Origin: Psychrobacter sp. FME6
GTDB lineage: Bacteria > Pseudomonadota > Gammaproteobacteria > Pseudomonadales > Moraxellaceae
Length of the DNA: 54,186 nt
Assembly (NCBI RefSeq): GCF_014861365.1
Contig: NZ_RRYW01000011.1
Location: 1-54,186, forward strand
Direction: 5' to 3'
Every line of letters begins with the position of its first letter. Position 1 is the stretch's first letter. Of the stretch, positions 34,732-43,176 are shown piece after piece. The position numbers and the translations under genes were made by a program. The notes under the pieces were generated by a model. It searched no databases, had not been told where the DNA came from, and saw only the letters and a program-made list of their open reading frames with translations.

Positions 34732-35295
34732 ATGATTGTTCATATGTGGCGTCATCCTAAGCCGATTGCTGCCGAAGGGTTTTGTATCGGACAGACAGAT
34801 CTCAGTGTTGATAGGCGTAAACTAAAGCGCCTTGCTAATAAAATTCAGCGTTTTGTACGCCTGCATCGATTACCAAAAGTTATTTGGGTCAGCCCATTAC
34901 AGCGCTCACTACGAGTCGGGCAAATATTGGCGCAACGTGGTTTTGAATGTCGAGTGTCAAAGGAGCTTGCGGAGATTGATTTTGGTATTTGGGATGGGCA
35001 GGCTTGGGCGCAGATTGAAAAACAAGAAATTGATGACTGGTGCGATAACTTTGCGAATTTCTCTCCTGCAAAAGGGGAAAGTTTGCAGCAATTATTTGAC
35101 CGTGTTGAGCGATGGTTGCATGCAAGGGTAGCTGAAAGTGGCTATGAACATAACCATAAATTCCTCTTAATGGTCGGTCATGCCGGTTGGATAAATGCTG
35201 CCAAGATGATTGCCGCTGACCAAGAGGTACCAAAACTGGCCAATAAGTGGCCACGACCCGTGAATTATCAATCATGTAGCCGGCTAGAGTTTTAA
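34732..35295 (+). CDS. cobC: histidine phosphatase, probable alpha-ribazole phosphatase
   Basis: 187 residues. The phosphoglycerate-mutase fold is visible: MWRHPKPIAAEGFCIGQTDL, VSPLQRSLRVGQIL, ELAEIDFGIWDGQAW and LLMVGHAGWINA with the second catalytic His. The first motif reads RHP, not the common RHG. The position directly after cobT and cobS makes removal of the phosphate from alpha-ribazole phosphate or adenosylcobalamin phosphate the likely job. AGGA is upstream of the ATG. Confidence 0.85.
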   Translation: MIVHMWRHPKPIAAEGFCIGQTDLSVDRRKLKRLANKIQRFVRLHRLPKVIWVSPLQRSLRVGQILAQRGFECRVSKELAEIDFGIWDGQAWAQIEKQEIDDWCDNFANFSPAKGESLQQLFDRVERWLHARVAESGYEHNHKFLLMVGHAGWINAAKMIAADQEVPKLANKWPRPVNYQSCSRLEF

Positions 35296-35357
35296 TCCGA
35301 AAGACCCTATTTTTCCAAAACACTCCTATACAGTTTGTATCTAAAGATAATCACTAT

Positions 35358-35582
35358 CTAAGCAATCTTATCAAACCAAGCTTTGCTGTCTTCTGCTGTC
35401 ATAGAATCAAAGCTCACATAAATGCCTTCGTTATCTAATGTCGCATACCAGTGATCATCATTGCTGCCCGTTAATAGCTGGAAGTATTTATTATTGACGA
35501 TTCTACCGACGGTATAGATTTCACCTTTTGAGTAAAAATCATTACCTTGAATACATAGTAGTTTATCATCAGTGTTTATCAT
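35358..35582 (-). CDS. small conserved-looking protein of unknown function
   Basis: 74 residues from the ATG at the complement of 35580-35582; the frame is also open to a TTG 13 codons upstream. The sequence starts MINTDDKLLCIQGNDFYSKG and contains EIYTVGRIVNNKYFQLL, GSNDDHWYATLDNEGIYVSF. It is probably a small beta-rich cytoplasmic protein. I do not recognise a family. Coding-like composition and a compact sensible sequence support it, but no motif proves it is real. Confidence 0.5.
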   Translation of the reverse strand: MINTDDKLLCIQGNDFYSKGEIYTVGRIVNNKYFQLLTGSNDDHWYATLDNEGIYVSFDSMTAEDSKAWFDKIA

Positions 35583-35869
35583 GTTGTCGTACCCTGTCGT
35601 TATCAAAAAATAAGAAATCAAAAAATAAGAATCTATAAATTAGACACAGGGAGGGTAGCAACTCAAACTAGGTTAATAAAGACGACTTTGTGGGTAGTAT
35701 CTTATTGTTAAGTATAGGAATTATTAGGCATTTACTACAAATTATTGCTGGAATATATCACTATACAATTTACTGTTAAAATCATTAGTTAAGGAACGGT
35801 TTTCGGATATAGTATTCAAACGTTCTATTCCTAAGAGACAGGGTAGAGTATTTGTCAAATTATAGATAT

Positions 35870-35904
35870 AAAAAAACCAGCAACATGACGTTACTGGTTT
35901 TTTT
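35870..35904 (-). terminator. terminator of the rpsF-rpsR-rplI operon
   Basis: AAAAAACCAG, an inner partly paired loop, and CTGGTTTTTTT form a hairpin with U tracts in both directions, starting 25 bp past the rplI stop. Confidence 0.85.
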
Positions 35905-35928
35905 AGACTACTTCTAGATATTCAAAAA

Positions 35929-36441
35929 TTACTCTTCTGAATAGTCTTCGTTGTCGTCTTCAACTTCTTCTTCTGCTGAATCTTCGTTATCACCATCTTC
36001 TGAAAGAATGGTTACTAAGATGCTAGCGGTAACGTCATGGTGTAGCTGAATATCAACATTGTATTCGCCAATTTGACGTAAAGTACCTTCAGGTAGCTTG
36101 ATTTCAGCACGGTCAACTTCTAGACCTGAGTTCGTCAATGCTTCAGCGATATCGCGAGTACCGATAGAGCCGAATAGCTTGCCTTCGTCACCTGATTTAG
36201 CGCGCATAATAACATTAACGTCAGTCAATGCATCGGCACGTTCTTGAGCAACGCTTACTTCTTTTGCTTCTTCAGCTTCAAGCTCGGCACGACGTGCTTC
36301 GAACTTTTCAATGTTAGCTGCAGTAGCAGGTAGCGCTTTGCCCTGAGGGATAAGAAAGTTACGACCGTAACCTGGTTTCACATCGACAGTTTCACCGAGT
36401 TTACCAAGGTTGACGATACGCTGTAACAAAATAATTTGCAT
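35929..36441 (-). CDS. rplI: 50S ribosomal protein L9 with acidic tail
   Basis: 170 residues. The N-domain [21 protein letters not shown], then [19 protein letters not shown], is followed by the long connecting helix ([20 protein letters not shown]) and the C-domain [16 protein letters not shown]. The usual bacterial L9 ends near residue 149; here about 22 extra residues follow, nearly all acidic (Asp, Glu) with few others. It binds 23S rRNA at the base of the L1 stalk. It is the last gene of the operon, 25 bp after rpsR. Confidence 0.97.
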   Translation of the reverse strand: MQIILLQRIVNLGKLGETVDVKPGYGRNFLIPQGKALPATAANIEKFEARRAELEAEEAKEVSVAQERADALTDVNVIMRAKSGDEGKLFGSIGTRDIAEALTNSGLEVDRAEIKLPEGTLRQIGEYNVDIQLHHDVTASILVTILSEDGDNEDSAEEEVEDDNEDYSEE

Positions 36442-36466
36442 GAGTCATTCCTAGTTAACGGTTAAA

Positions 36467-36694
36467 TTACTGATGGTTGTCAGTATACGGAAGTAGCGAA
36501 AGGTAACGAGCTTGCTTGATAGCAGTGGCCAGTTGACGCTGATATTTAGTAGATGTACCGGTAATGCGGCTTGGTACGATTTTACCATTATCACTGATGT
36601 ACTGTTTTAGCAATTCAACATCTTTATAATCGATGTGAGTGATGCCTTCAGCAGTGAAACGGCAGAATTTGCGACGGCGATAGAAACGTGCCAT
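36467..36694 (-). CDS. rpsR: 30S ribosomal protein S18
   Basis: 75 residues, the normal length. [18 protein letters not shown], then [40 protein letters not shown] and [13 protein letters not shown] match S18 along the full length. It forms a dimer with S6 on the platform of the small subunit. It lies 16 bp after rpsF. No Zn-ribbon variant is seen, as only one Cys is present. Confidence 0.97.
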   Translation of the reverse strand: MARFYRRRKFCRFTAEGITHIDYKDVELLKQYISDNGKIVPSRITGTSTKYQRQLATAIKQARYLSLLPYTDNHQ

Positions 36695-36710
36695 GAGTAT
36701 TCTCCTTTAA

Positions 36711-37109
36711 TTAGTCTTCACTGTTGTCGTTGTCGTCGTTTTCACGATTGTCTGGACGACGAGTAGTTGCTTTGCGTGCGCGTTTTTCATCGGCATTCTT
36801 GGCTAACTGCGACTCTTCAGTGACAGCTTCGTCACGGCGCATAACTAGACTACGAATGATCGCGTCGTTATAACGGAATAATTCTTCAAGTTCAGCTAAA
36901 GTTTCACCGTCAGTTTCAATGTTGAAAAGAACGTAATGAGCTTTGTGAATCTTGTTGATCGGGTAAGCCAACTGACGACGGCCCCAATCTTCTAAACGAT
37001 GGATAACACCGTTGTTGTCTTGAACTAACTTGATGTAGCGCTCAACCATGCCGACCACTTGGTCGCTTTGGTCTGGGTGTACAAGTAACACCAGTTCGTA
37101 ATGTCGCAT
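36711..37109 (-). CDS. rpsF: 30S ribosomal protein S6
   Basis: 132 residues. [40 protein letters not shown] and [17 protein letters not shown] sequence (here [20 protein letters not shown]) are S6 landmarks. After residue 100 comes a Lys/Arg-rich then Asp/Glu-rich tail ending DNDNSED, comparable to the Glu tail that RimK extends in E. coli. It is the first gene of the operon, with AAGGAG as ribosome binding site, which lies in the outer stem of the predicted S6:S18 leader structure. Confidence 0.97.
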   Translation of the reverse strand: MRHYELVLLVHPDQSDQVVGMVERYIKLVQDNNGVIHRLEDWGRRQLAYPINKIHKAHYVLFNIETDGETLAELEELFRYNDAIIRSLVMRRDEAVTEESQLAKNADEKRARKATTRRPDNRENDDNDNSED

Positions 37110-37114
37110 TATGA

Positions 37115-37160
37115 CTCCTTACGGATTAGTAGCTATTAACCCTATGTTAATAGCAAGGAG
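37115..37160 (-). promoter_or_regulatory. predicted S6:S18-binding leader RNA
   Basis: On the minus strand CTCCTT (37155-37160) pairs with the ribosome binding site AAGGAG (37115-37120). Inside is a perfect 9-bp hairpin GCTATTAAC, loop ATAGG, GTTAATAGC (37132-37154). The 3' side of the junction holds an unpaired stretch with CCG (37122-37124). An outer stem covering the ribosome binding site, an inner hairpin and a CCG bulge match the known S6:S18 autoregulatory leader of rpsF operons. When S6:S18 binds, translation of the operon should fall. Confidence 0.75.
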
Positions 37161-37235
37161 ATTTATAAAGTAAACCCAATACTCATTAAATAGGATAAAA
37201 ATAATGAAGAATAAGCTTAGTTTATAAAGCGCCGT

Positions 37236-37264
37236 ATTATAACAGTACTCATTCATTAACACAA
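37236..37264 (-). promoter_or_regulatory. sigma70 promoter of the rpsF operon
   Basis: On the minus strand TTGTGT (37259-37264), a 17-bp spacer and TATAAT (37236-37241), followed by ACGGCGC, a GC-rich discriminator. The transcript would start about 120 bases before rpsF, leaving room for the leader structure. Confidence 0.7.
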
Positions 37265-37324
37265 AGGTTAATCGCTAAGCCACTGCTAATAAAATATAAA
37301 AGCAATAAACTGCTTTCTATCAAT

Positions 37325-37355
37325 AAAAAAGGCAACGTGAATACGCTGCTTTTTT
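37325..37355 (-). terminator. terminator after the GYF/RDD gene
   Basis: On the minus strand AAAAAAGCAGCGT, loop ATTC and ACGTTGCCTTTTTT form a stem with one G-U pair and a bulged C, then a U tract. It lies about 50 bp past the stop of the GYF/RDD gene and before the rpsF promoter. Confidence 0.8.
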
Positions 37356-37401
37356 ATTACAATTTTAGAAGGTATGATTTATAGTCAGAATGACAGATAA
37401 A

Positions 37402-38385
37402 CTATTTTATTTTTGGTTCTTTTACCAGCTGGCTACTATCGGCTTTTACCACTAAGGTTTTAGCCAGTTTATCATGCCAACCAATATTTTCAGGGCTTTT
37501 CGATGCCATATAATAATGAATAGCAATGATCACAAAGCCTAAAAAGCTGGTAAATGAGAACAGTAAGTTGTAAATAATGAACAACAGCAAGGTACGCATG
37601 CCGATGAGTTTACCAAAAGAGGGTAAACGATGGGTGGTTTGATCGACCACGCGGATACCCGTAATTAGCTTACCTAGCGATTGACCACGCAAAGTGATAA
37701 ATACCAATTGTAGAGCAAACAGGCCAAAGACCATCACTTGTGACATCATCAATATGCTACTAGGAAGACTCTCCATCAGCGTCATTGAGTATTGATACGC
37801 TGCGTCCATATTTTGGATATCTTGAAACTTGCTATAGTCGACGTCCATTTTGGTTAATGCCATGACTAGCGGAAAGATAGCCAGTAAATACAATAAACCA
37901 TTGAGTGCAGTCGCAAGTACTCGCGACATAATTGGGGCAAGCACCATATTACCAACGACTTTATCTTTACTAGAGACCGTTTTGTTGGCATTAGATTTAT
38001 TTAATGACACATTGTTATGCGGCGTGTGCTGACGATTGGTGACCATATCGACTTTCACATCTTTATCGGTCGCTTTTGGGCGTTCAGGCTTGCCATACAA
38101 TCTGTCTAACGACACTGATTTACCATCTTGGTCATTGCTGACATTATCTTCAGGAAAGACCGTGACGTTATTGATAATAGAGTCATTGACCTCAGGGTTG
38201 CTAGTGTTAGTAGGCCTATATACTGTTTGATTGTTGGTCAAGTTACCTACACGTTGCCATTGGTCTAAGCCGTCATGCCAGATCAAATCATCGAGCAACA
38301 CTTCGCCAGATGCCAACATGATGTTGAGCTGCTCCAAATTGTATGGACCAGCCTGTACGTTATTTCGAGCAAGGAAAATCTGCAT
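37402..38385 (-). CDS. GYF_2/RDD-domain membrane protein
   Basis: About 327 residues from the second of two close ATGs, preferred because AGG lies 5 bp before it; the other start is 4 codons upstream. The N-terminal GYF_2 domain begins MQIFLARNNVQAGPYNLEQL and contains DLIWHDGLDQWQ. A polar linker (about 65-145) leads to an RDD domain with hydrophobic segments near 155-180, 210-235 and 260-290, and GQSLGKLITGIRVVD. GYF_2/RDD proteins are of unknown function; the RDD part is a small membrane module linked to ion or proton exchange in some cases. Confidence 0.82.
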   Translation of the reverse strand: MQIFLARNNVQAGPYNLEQLNIMLASGEVLLDDLIWHDGLDQWQRVGNLTNNQTVYRPTNTSNPEVNDSIINNVTVFPEDNVSNDQDGKSVSLDRLYGKPERPKATDKDVKVDMVTNRQHTPHNNVSLNKSNANKTVSSKDKVVGNMVLAPIMSRVLATALNGLLYLLAIFPLVMALTKMDVDYSKFQDIQNMDAAYQYSMTLMESLPSSILMMSQVMVFGLFALQLVFITLRGQSLGKLITGIRVVDQTTHRLPSFGKLIGMRTLLLFIIYNLLFSFTSFLGFVIIAIHYYMASKSPENIGWHDKLAKTLVVKADSSQLVKEPKIK

Positions 38386-38570
38386 AATTGCCTGCATAGT
38401 TAGTCATATCTCAAGTCACTGTTTTTTAAAAACTGTCTCTTAAAAACTGTCTTTAAGTCATTATTTATAATACATAATATTAGGGCCTATTTAATATTTT
38501 TCAAATAGACCCTGCTATAGTTGTATCTTAAATGCCGGTGTGAATTAACGTTGTGACTTAACGTTACGGC

Positions 38571-40955
38571 TTATTTGGTCTCTTCACCTGCTAAGAAGAA
38601 CCAAGTATCAAGTACTGAGTCAGGGTTCAATGACACTGAGTTGATGCCTTGTTCCATGAGCCAGTAAGCAAGGTCTGGATGATCTGATGGACCCTGACCA
38701 CAAATACCGATGTATTTACCAGCTTTGTTACAAGCCTCAATAGCCATAGACAATAGCTTCTTAACGGCAGGATCACGCTCATCAAATAGATGTGAGACGA
38801 TACCTGAGTCACGGTCAAGACCTAGTGTTAGCTGAGTCAAGTCGTTTGAACCGATTGAGAAACCATCGAAGTGCTCTAGGAATTCTTCTGCTAGTAACGC
38901 ATTGGTTGGTAGCTCACACATCATGATGACGCGTAGACCGTTCTCGCCACGTTTTAGGCCATTTTTTGCCAACAGTTCGATGACTTCAGCTGCTTCACCA
39001 ACGGTACGGACGAATGGAATCATAATCTCGACGTTGGTCAAGCCCATTTCATCACGGACACGCTTAAGGGCTTTACACTCAAGCTCAAAGCAGTCACGGA
39101 AATTATCAGAAACATAACGGCTAGCACCACGGAAACCAAGCATTGGGTTTTCTTCTGATGGCTCGTACAGTTTACCACCTAAAAGGTTGGCATATTCGTT
39201 TGATTTAAAGTCTGACATACGAACGATAACTGGCTGATCCATAAAAGCGACGGCTAGGGTTGAGATGCCTTCGACCAATTTATCGACATAGAAGTCAACC
39301 GGTGAGGCATAACCTGCGATACGCTCATTGATTGCTTGTGAGATTTCACGTGGTAAGCTGTTCATGTTGAGCAAGGCTTTTGGATGCACACCAATCATAC
39401 GGTTGATGATAAATTCAAGACGTGCAAGACCGATACCTTCGTTTGGCATTTGGGTAAATGAGAAGGCACGGTCTGGGTTACCGACGTTCATCATGACTTT
39501 AAAGGCAAGCTCTGGCATAGACTCAACAGAGTTGGTCTGTACTTCAAAATCAATCTGACTTTCATAGATGAAGCCAGTATCACCTTCGGCACAAGAAGCA
39601 GTTACGTCTTGACCGTCAACCAATAACTCAGTGGCATTACCACAACCAACGATGGCTGGTACGCCAAGTTCACGGGCGATAATCGCTGCGTGACACGTAC
39701 GTCCACCACGGTTGGTAATAATAGCAGAAGCACGTTTCATGACTGGTTCCCAATCAGGATCGGTCATGTCTGATACCAGTACGTCGCCTTCTTCTACTTT
39801 GTCCATCTCGTTTAGGTTGCTAACGATACGTACTTTACCTGAGCCGATGCGCTGACCAATTGAGCGACCTTCGCACAATACTTTGGCACCAGTGGTGTCG
39901 ATGATGTAGCGTTCCATTACGTTGCTGTCTTGACGGCTCTTAACGGTTTCAGGACGGGCTTGGACGATAAAGATTTCACCGCTATCGCCGTCTTTTGCCC
40001 ATTCGATGTCCATCGCTTGACCATAATGCTTCTCAATCGTCATCGCTTGCTTGGCAAGTGAGTTCAGCTCTTCAGTAGATAGAGAGAACTGCATACGCTC
40101 TTGTTTTTCGACATCAACGATTGTTACGGATTTAGTGGTGCTGCCTTCATCACCATAAATCATTTTCTTATGTTTGCTACCGAGGTTACGGCGAATGACC
40201 GCAGGTTTGCCATTTTCAAGTAATCTTTTGGAGATATAGAATTCGTCAGGGTTTACCGCGCCTTGTACGACCATCTCGCCCAAACCATAGCTTGAAGTGA
40301 TAAAGACCACTTGGTCAAAACCACTTTCTGTATCTAAGGTGAACATCACACCAGCGGCGCCAGTTTCTGAGCGAACCATACGTTGTACAGCAGCAGATAG
40401 GGCAACGCCTTCGTGCTCAAAGCCTTTATGTACACGATAAGAGATGGCACGGTCATTATATAAAGAAGCAAAGACTTCTTTAATCGCAAGTAGGACATTA
40501 TCAATACCACGAATGTTCAGATAAGTTTCTTGCTGACCGGCAAATGAAGCATCTGGCAAATCTTCAGCAGTCGCAGACGAACGCACAGCAACGGCGATAT
40601 CTTCGCCGCCGCTCATGGTTTCAAATGACTGACGCACTTCTTGCTCAAGGTCTTTTGGCAGCTCTTGCTCAATAATCCACGTACGAATTTTTTTACCCGT
40701 AGCAGCCAGCTTGTTAACATCATTGACGTCTAATGTTTTTAGCTCGTTGTTGATTTTTTCAAGCAAGCCTGTTTCTGTCAAAAAGCGGTTGAACGCATTT
40801 GAAGTGGTGGCAAAGCCGCCTGGAACGCTAACGCCCAAATCAGATAGATGGCTGATCATCTCGCCAAGCGAGGCATTCTTACCACCGACCATATCAATGT
40901 CGTTTTTTCCTAGCTGATCAAGATTGATTACAAGTGCTGTAGATTGCGCTGCCAT
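38571..40955 (-). CDS. ppsA: phosphoenolpyruvate synthase
   Basis: 794 residues, the full length of PpsA. The N-terminal ATP-grasp-like domain has [31 protein letters not shown] and [13 protein letters not shown] sequence. The central swivel domain has the phospho-His in [18 protein letters not shown], and the C-terminal TIM barrel has [19 protein letters not shown] and the catalytic Cys in [11 protein letters not shown]. It converts pyruvate and ATP to PEP, AMP and phosphate, the first step of gluconeogenesis from pyruvate or lactate. GGAG precedes the ATG. Its regulator ppsR lies divergent, 748 bp away. Confidence 0.96.
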   Translation of the reverse strand: MAAQSTALVINLDQLGKNDIDMVGGKNASLGEMISHLSDLGVSVPGGFATTSNAFNRFLTETGLLEKINNELKTLDVNDVNKLAATGKKIRTWIIEQELPKDLEQEVRQSFETMSGGEDIAVAVRSSATAEDLPDASFAGQQETYLNIRGIDNVLLAIKEVFASLYNDRAISYRVHKGFEHEGVALSAAVQRMVRSETGAAGVMFTLDTESGFDQVVFITSSYGLGEMVVQGAVNPDEFYISKRLLENGKPAVIRRNLGSKHKKMIYGDEGSTTKSVTIVDVEKQERMQFSLSTEELNSLAKQAMTIEKHYGQAMDIEWAKDGDSGEIFIVQARPETVKSRQDSNVMERYIIDTTGAKVLCEGRSIGQRIGSGKVRIVSNLNEMDKVEEGDVLVSDMTDPDWEPVMKRASAIITNRGGRTCHAAIIARELGVPAIVGCGNATELLVDGQDVTASCAEGDTGFIYESQIDFEVQTNSVESMPELAFKVMMNVGNPDRAFSFTQMPNEGIGLARLEFIINRMIGVHPKALLNMNSLPREISQAINERIAGYASPVDFYVDKLVEGISTLAVAFMDQPVIVRMSDFKSNEYANLLGGKLYEPSEENPMLGFRGASRYVSDNFRDCFELECKALKRVRDEMGLTNVEIMIPFVRTVGEAAEVIELLAKNGLKRGENGLRVIMMCELPTNALLAEEFLEHFDGFSIGSNDLTQLTLGLDRDSGIVSHLFDERDPAVKKLLSMAIEACNKAGKYIGICGQGPSDHPDLAYWLMEQGINSVSLNPDSVLDTWFFLAGEETK

Positions 40956-41703
40956 GATAACTCCAGAAAATAAGGTTATTTAGTAAAGATTATAATGGTG
41001 GATTATACCCCTATATTTTAAGAATTTCGAGGGTTAGAACCAAAGTATTTGTCAAAAAGATACAAATTGTGGGCTTTGCTACATAATTTACGCAGGATAT
41101 GCCAAATTATAAATTTTTAAGGGTTGGTTCAATGCTAATAAAAGCCAATATGACGTTGGCTGATAGTGATAAGCCCGCTTTATCATAAAACAGCTAAATA
41201 GTATCAATTTACTATAAAGAGCTATGTTTTACTATAAAGGAGCTATATTCCAAAATAGTATTCTATTGGCATAAATTTTTCTTACTTGCTACTTATCAGC
41301 GTGACAAAGGCTGAAAAAATATAGCCAATAGCCCTGTATGGTTTTTACAATGAATCTACTATAGCTATATATAGCAAATAACATATAGGACAAATTATGC
41401 TGAATTAAGATAAACATTAATGATAAAAGTGCAGGATTATTATCGTCAATTGCTATGACCAGACTAAAAATAATATTGGTTTCAATACTGATTGTAATGT
41501 TGTCTTTACTAAGTGTACGCCTGTAACATTAATTTCTATTGGGCCGCTATTGTGCGTATAATGTGAGCATGAATAATAGGCGCTTGTCGCTGTATAGATG
41601 TTCAATATCAGACTTATATAAAGTGGAAAATGAGTCTAAAATGAATGAATAATAAAAGCTAAATAAAGATTACTATTGTGTTTTTAATCGAGGTGTCAAA
41701 GTT
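40956..41703. other. long ppsA/ppsR divergent intergenic region
   Basis: 748 bp with no convincing gene on either strand. It holds a near-duplicate pair around 41208-41255 (TTACTATAAAGAGCTATG and TTACTATAAAGGAGCTAT), a small palindrome AGCCAA/TTGGCT near 41145-41163, another around 41172-41190 (TGATAAGC and GCTTTATCA), and a TATAAT at 41557-41562 that could serve ppsR. Most of it is very AT-rich. Confidence 0.5.
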
Positions 41704-42600
41704 ATGTACTCAAGCAATCCCGCTGAACAAGTGAAACCTACCATTCAAAACCGCCATGCGCTAAACTTAGACAGCTCACAAGCCATCAGAACGGCATTTT
41801 TTATCTCAGATGGGACAGCGATTACTGCTGAGACACTGGGTCGTGCTATTTTGAGTCAGTTTGCCTCGGTGCCTTTTGAGACGCGAGTGCTACCTTATGT
41901 CGATAGCTTAGAGCGCGCCGAAGATGCCGTCGAACAAATCAATATGGCCTATCAAAGAGACGGGTTGCTACCTTTGGTATTTGATACGATTGTTAGCCCT
42001 GAAATTCGTCAAAAAATCAATTCTGCGCACGGCTGTAACCTAGACATGTATGAAGGACTGATAGGGCGCGTCGCTGAAGAGACTGGCGTAGAGCCGGATG
42101 GACATTCCGGTCATGCACACGATGATGTCGATTCTGAGACTTATAAAGAGCGTATTGATGCGGTACATTTTGCGCTAGACAACGACGATGGTGCGCGCAC
42201 GCGTCATTATAATGCCGCCGATATCATACTGGTTGGGGTGTCTCGTTCGGGTAAAACACCGACGTCACTATACTTAGCTTTACAGTTTGGAATTCGAGCA
42301 GCCAATTACCCGCTGACCGAAGATGATTTGTACGACAATCAGCTACCAAATGCGTTACGCGAGCACAAGGACAAGCTGTTTGGTTTGCTCATCGATACCG
42401 ATCGCTTGGTAAAAATCCGCCAAGAACGCCGTGCGGGCAGTCGTTATTCGAGCTATCAGCAATGTCAGCAAGAGCAGCGAGCGATACAAGGGATTTATAT
42501 TACCCATGGTATTCCAAGCTTAGACGTGTCTGAGATGTCTGTTGAAGAGATTGCCACTCGTATCCTACAAATGACAGGTCTCAAACGCCGTATTGGTTGA
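41704..42600 (+). CDS. ppsR: PEP synthase regulatory kinase/phosphorylase
   Basis: 298 residues, a little longer than the usual 270-280. AFFISDGTAITAETLGRAIL near the start is the family N-terminus, and the P-loop GVSRSGKTPTSLYLA at 178-192 is the DUF299 signature. PTSLYLALQFGIRAANYPL and the C-terminal IETDR-like region (here LIDTDRLVKIRQERR, SRYSSYQQCQQE) also fit. It phosphorylates PpsA using ADP and removes the phosphate using inorganic phosphate. An extra acidic and His-rich stretch lies near 130-150 (DGHSGHAHDDVD). Confidence 0.94.
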   Translation: MYSSNPAEQVKPTIQNRHALNLDSSQAIRTAFFISDGTAITAETLGRAILSQFASVPFETRVLPYVDSLERAEDAVEQINMAYQRDGLLPLVFDTIVSPEIRQKINSAHGCNLDMYEGLIGRVAEETGVEPDGHSGHAHDDVDSETYKERIDAVHFALDNDDGARTRHYNAADIILVGVSRSGKTPTSLYLALQFGIRAANYPLTEDDLYDNQLPNALREHKDKLFGLLIDTDRLVKIRQERRAGSRYSSYQQCQQEQRAIQGIYITHGIPSLDVSEMSVEEIATRILQMTGLKRRIG

Positions 42601-42690
42601 TAAAGTTTGAGTGTAAAAACCAGCCCCACTTAACAAAAAATTATTGATGCCCGTTATTCAATACCCTCTCATTACCATATAGAGAATATT

Positions 42691-43095
42691 ATGAGTTTAT
42701 CCTATTCGTCTAGCAAGACACCTTTATTGATGGCCAGTTTACTGAGTGCGGTCGGCTTACTTAGTGCCTGCCAGACGTCACCTTTTGCGCGTGAGCCAGT
42801 AGCTGAACCACGTTATATTCCAACTATCGTCTTGGGTGAAGCACAAACACTAACGATTATGCCCAATCGTGTTGCCTGTGCATCGGCATTACCGATGCAG
42901 TGCTTGCTTGCCAAATCAAGCAAAAATGGCAGCGTGTTCCAGGTTCCTTATGACTGGGTCGATGATTTCGAACCCAGCCTTGGCACAGAATACATCATTA
43001 GTGCCCGCCCGCAGATTGATGAAGGAAAGAAAAGCCTGACCGGGCATTGGACATTGCAAAACATACTATCACAACGTATGGTAGGCACGCCTTAG
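42691..43095 (+). CDS. DUF4377-like lipoprotein
   Basis: 134 residues. The N-terminal signal ends in the lipobox LLSAC (Cys at about 27), so it is a predicted lipoprotein. The mature part has LPMQCLLAKS, then FQVPYDWVDDFEPSLGTEYI and ISARPQ, which is the arrangement of DUF4377 domains found in small envelope lipoproteins. The function of the family is unknown. It lies between ppsR and sthA in the same direction but with gaps of 80-90 bp. Confidence 0.7.
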   Translation: MSLSYSSSKTPLLMASLLSAVGLLSACQTSPFAREPVAEPRYIPTIVLGEAQTLTIMPNRVACASALPMQCLLAKSSKNGSVFQVPYDWVDDFEPSLGTEYIISARPQIDEGKKSLTGHWTLQNILSQRMVGTP

Positions 43096-43176
43096 TACTG
43101 TAGTCTTGACTCATGAAAATAGTGTGTCATGCATAGTCTAAATATCAAATAAATAAGTAAATATAAAGAGGACACG

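Noticed and set aside
38480..38515. Inverted repeat GGGCCTATTT / AAATAGACCC past ppsA as terminator
   Set aside because: One mismatch and no T tract on the minus strand; not strong enough to list as a terminator.
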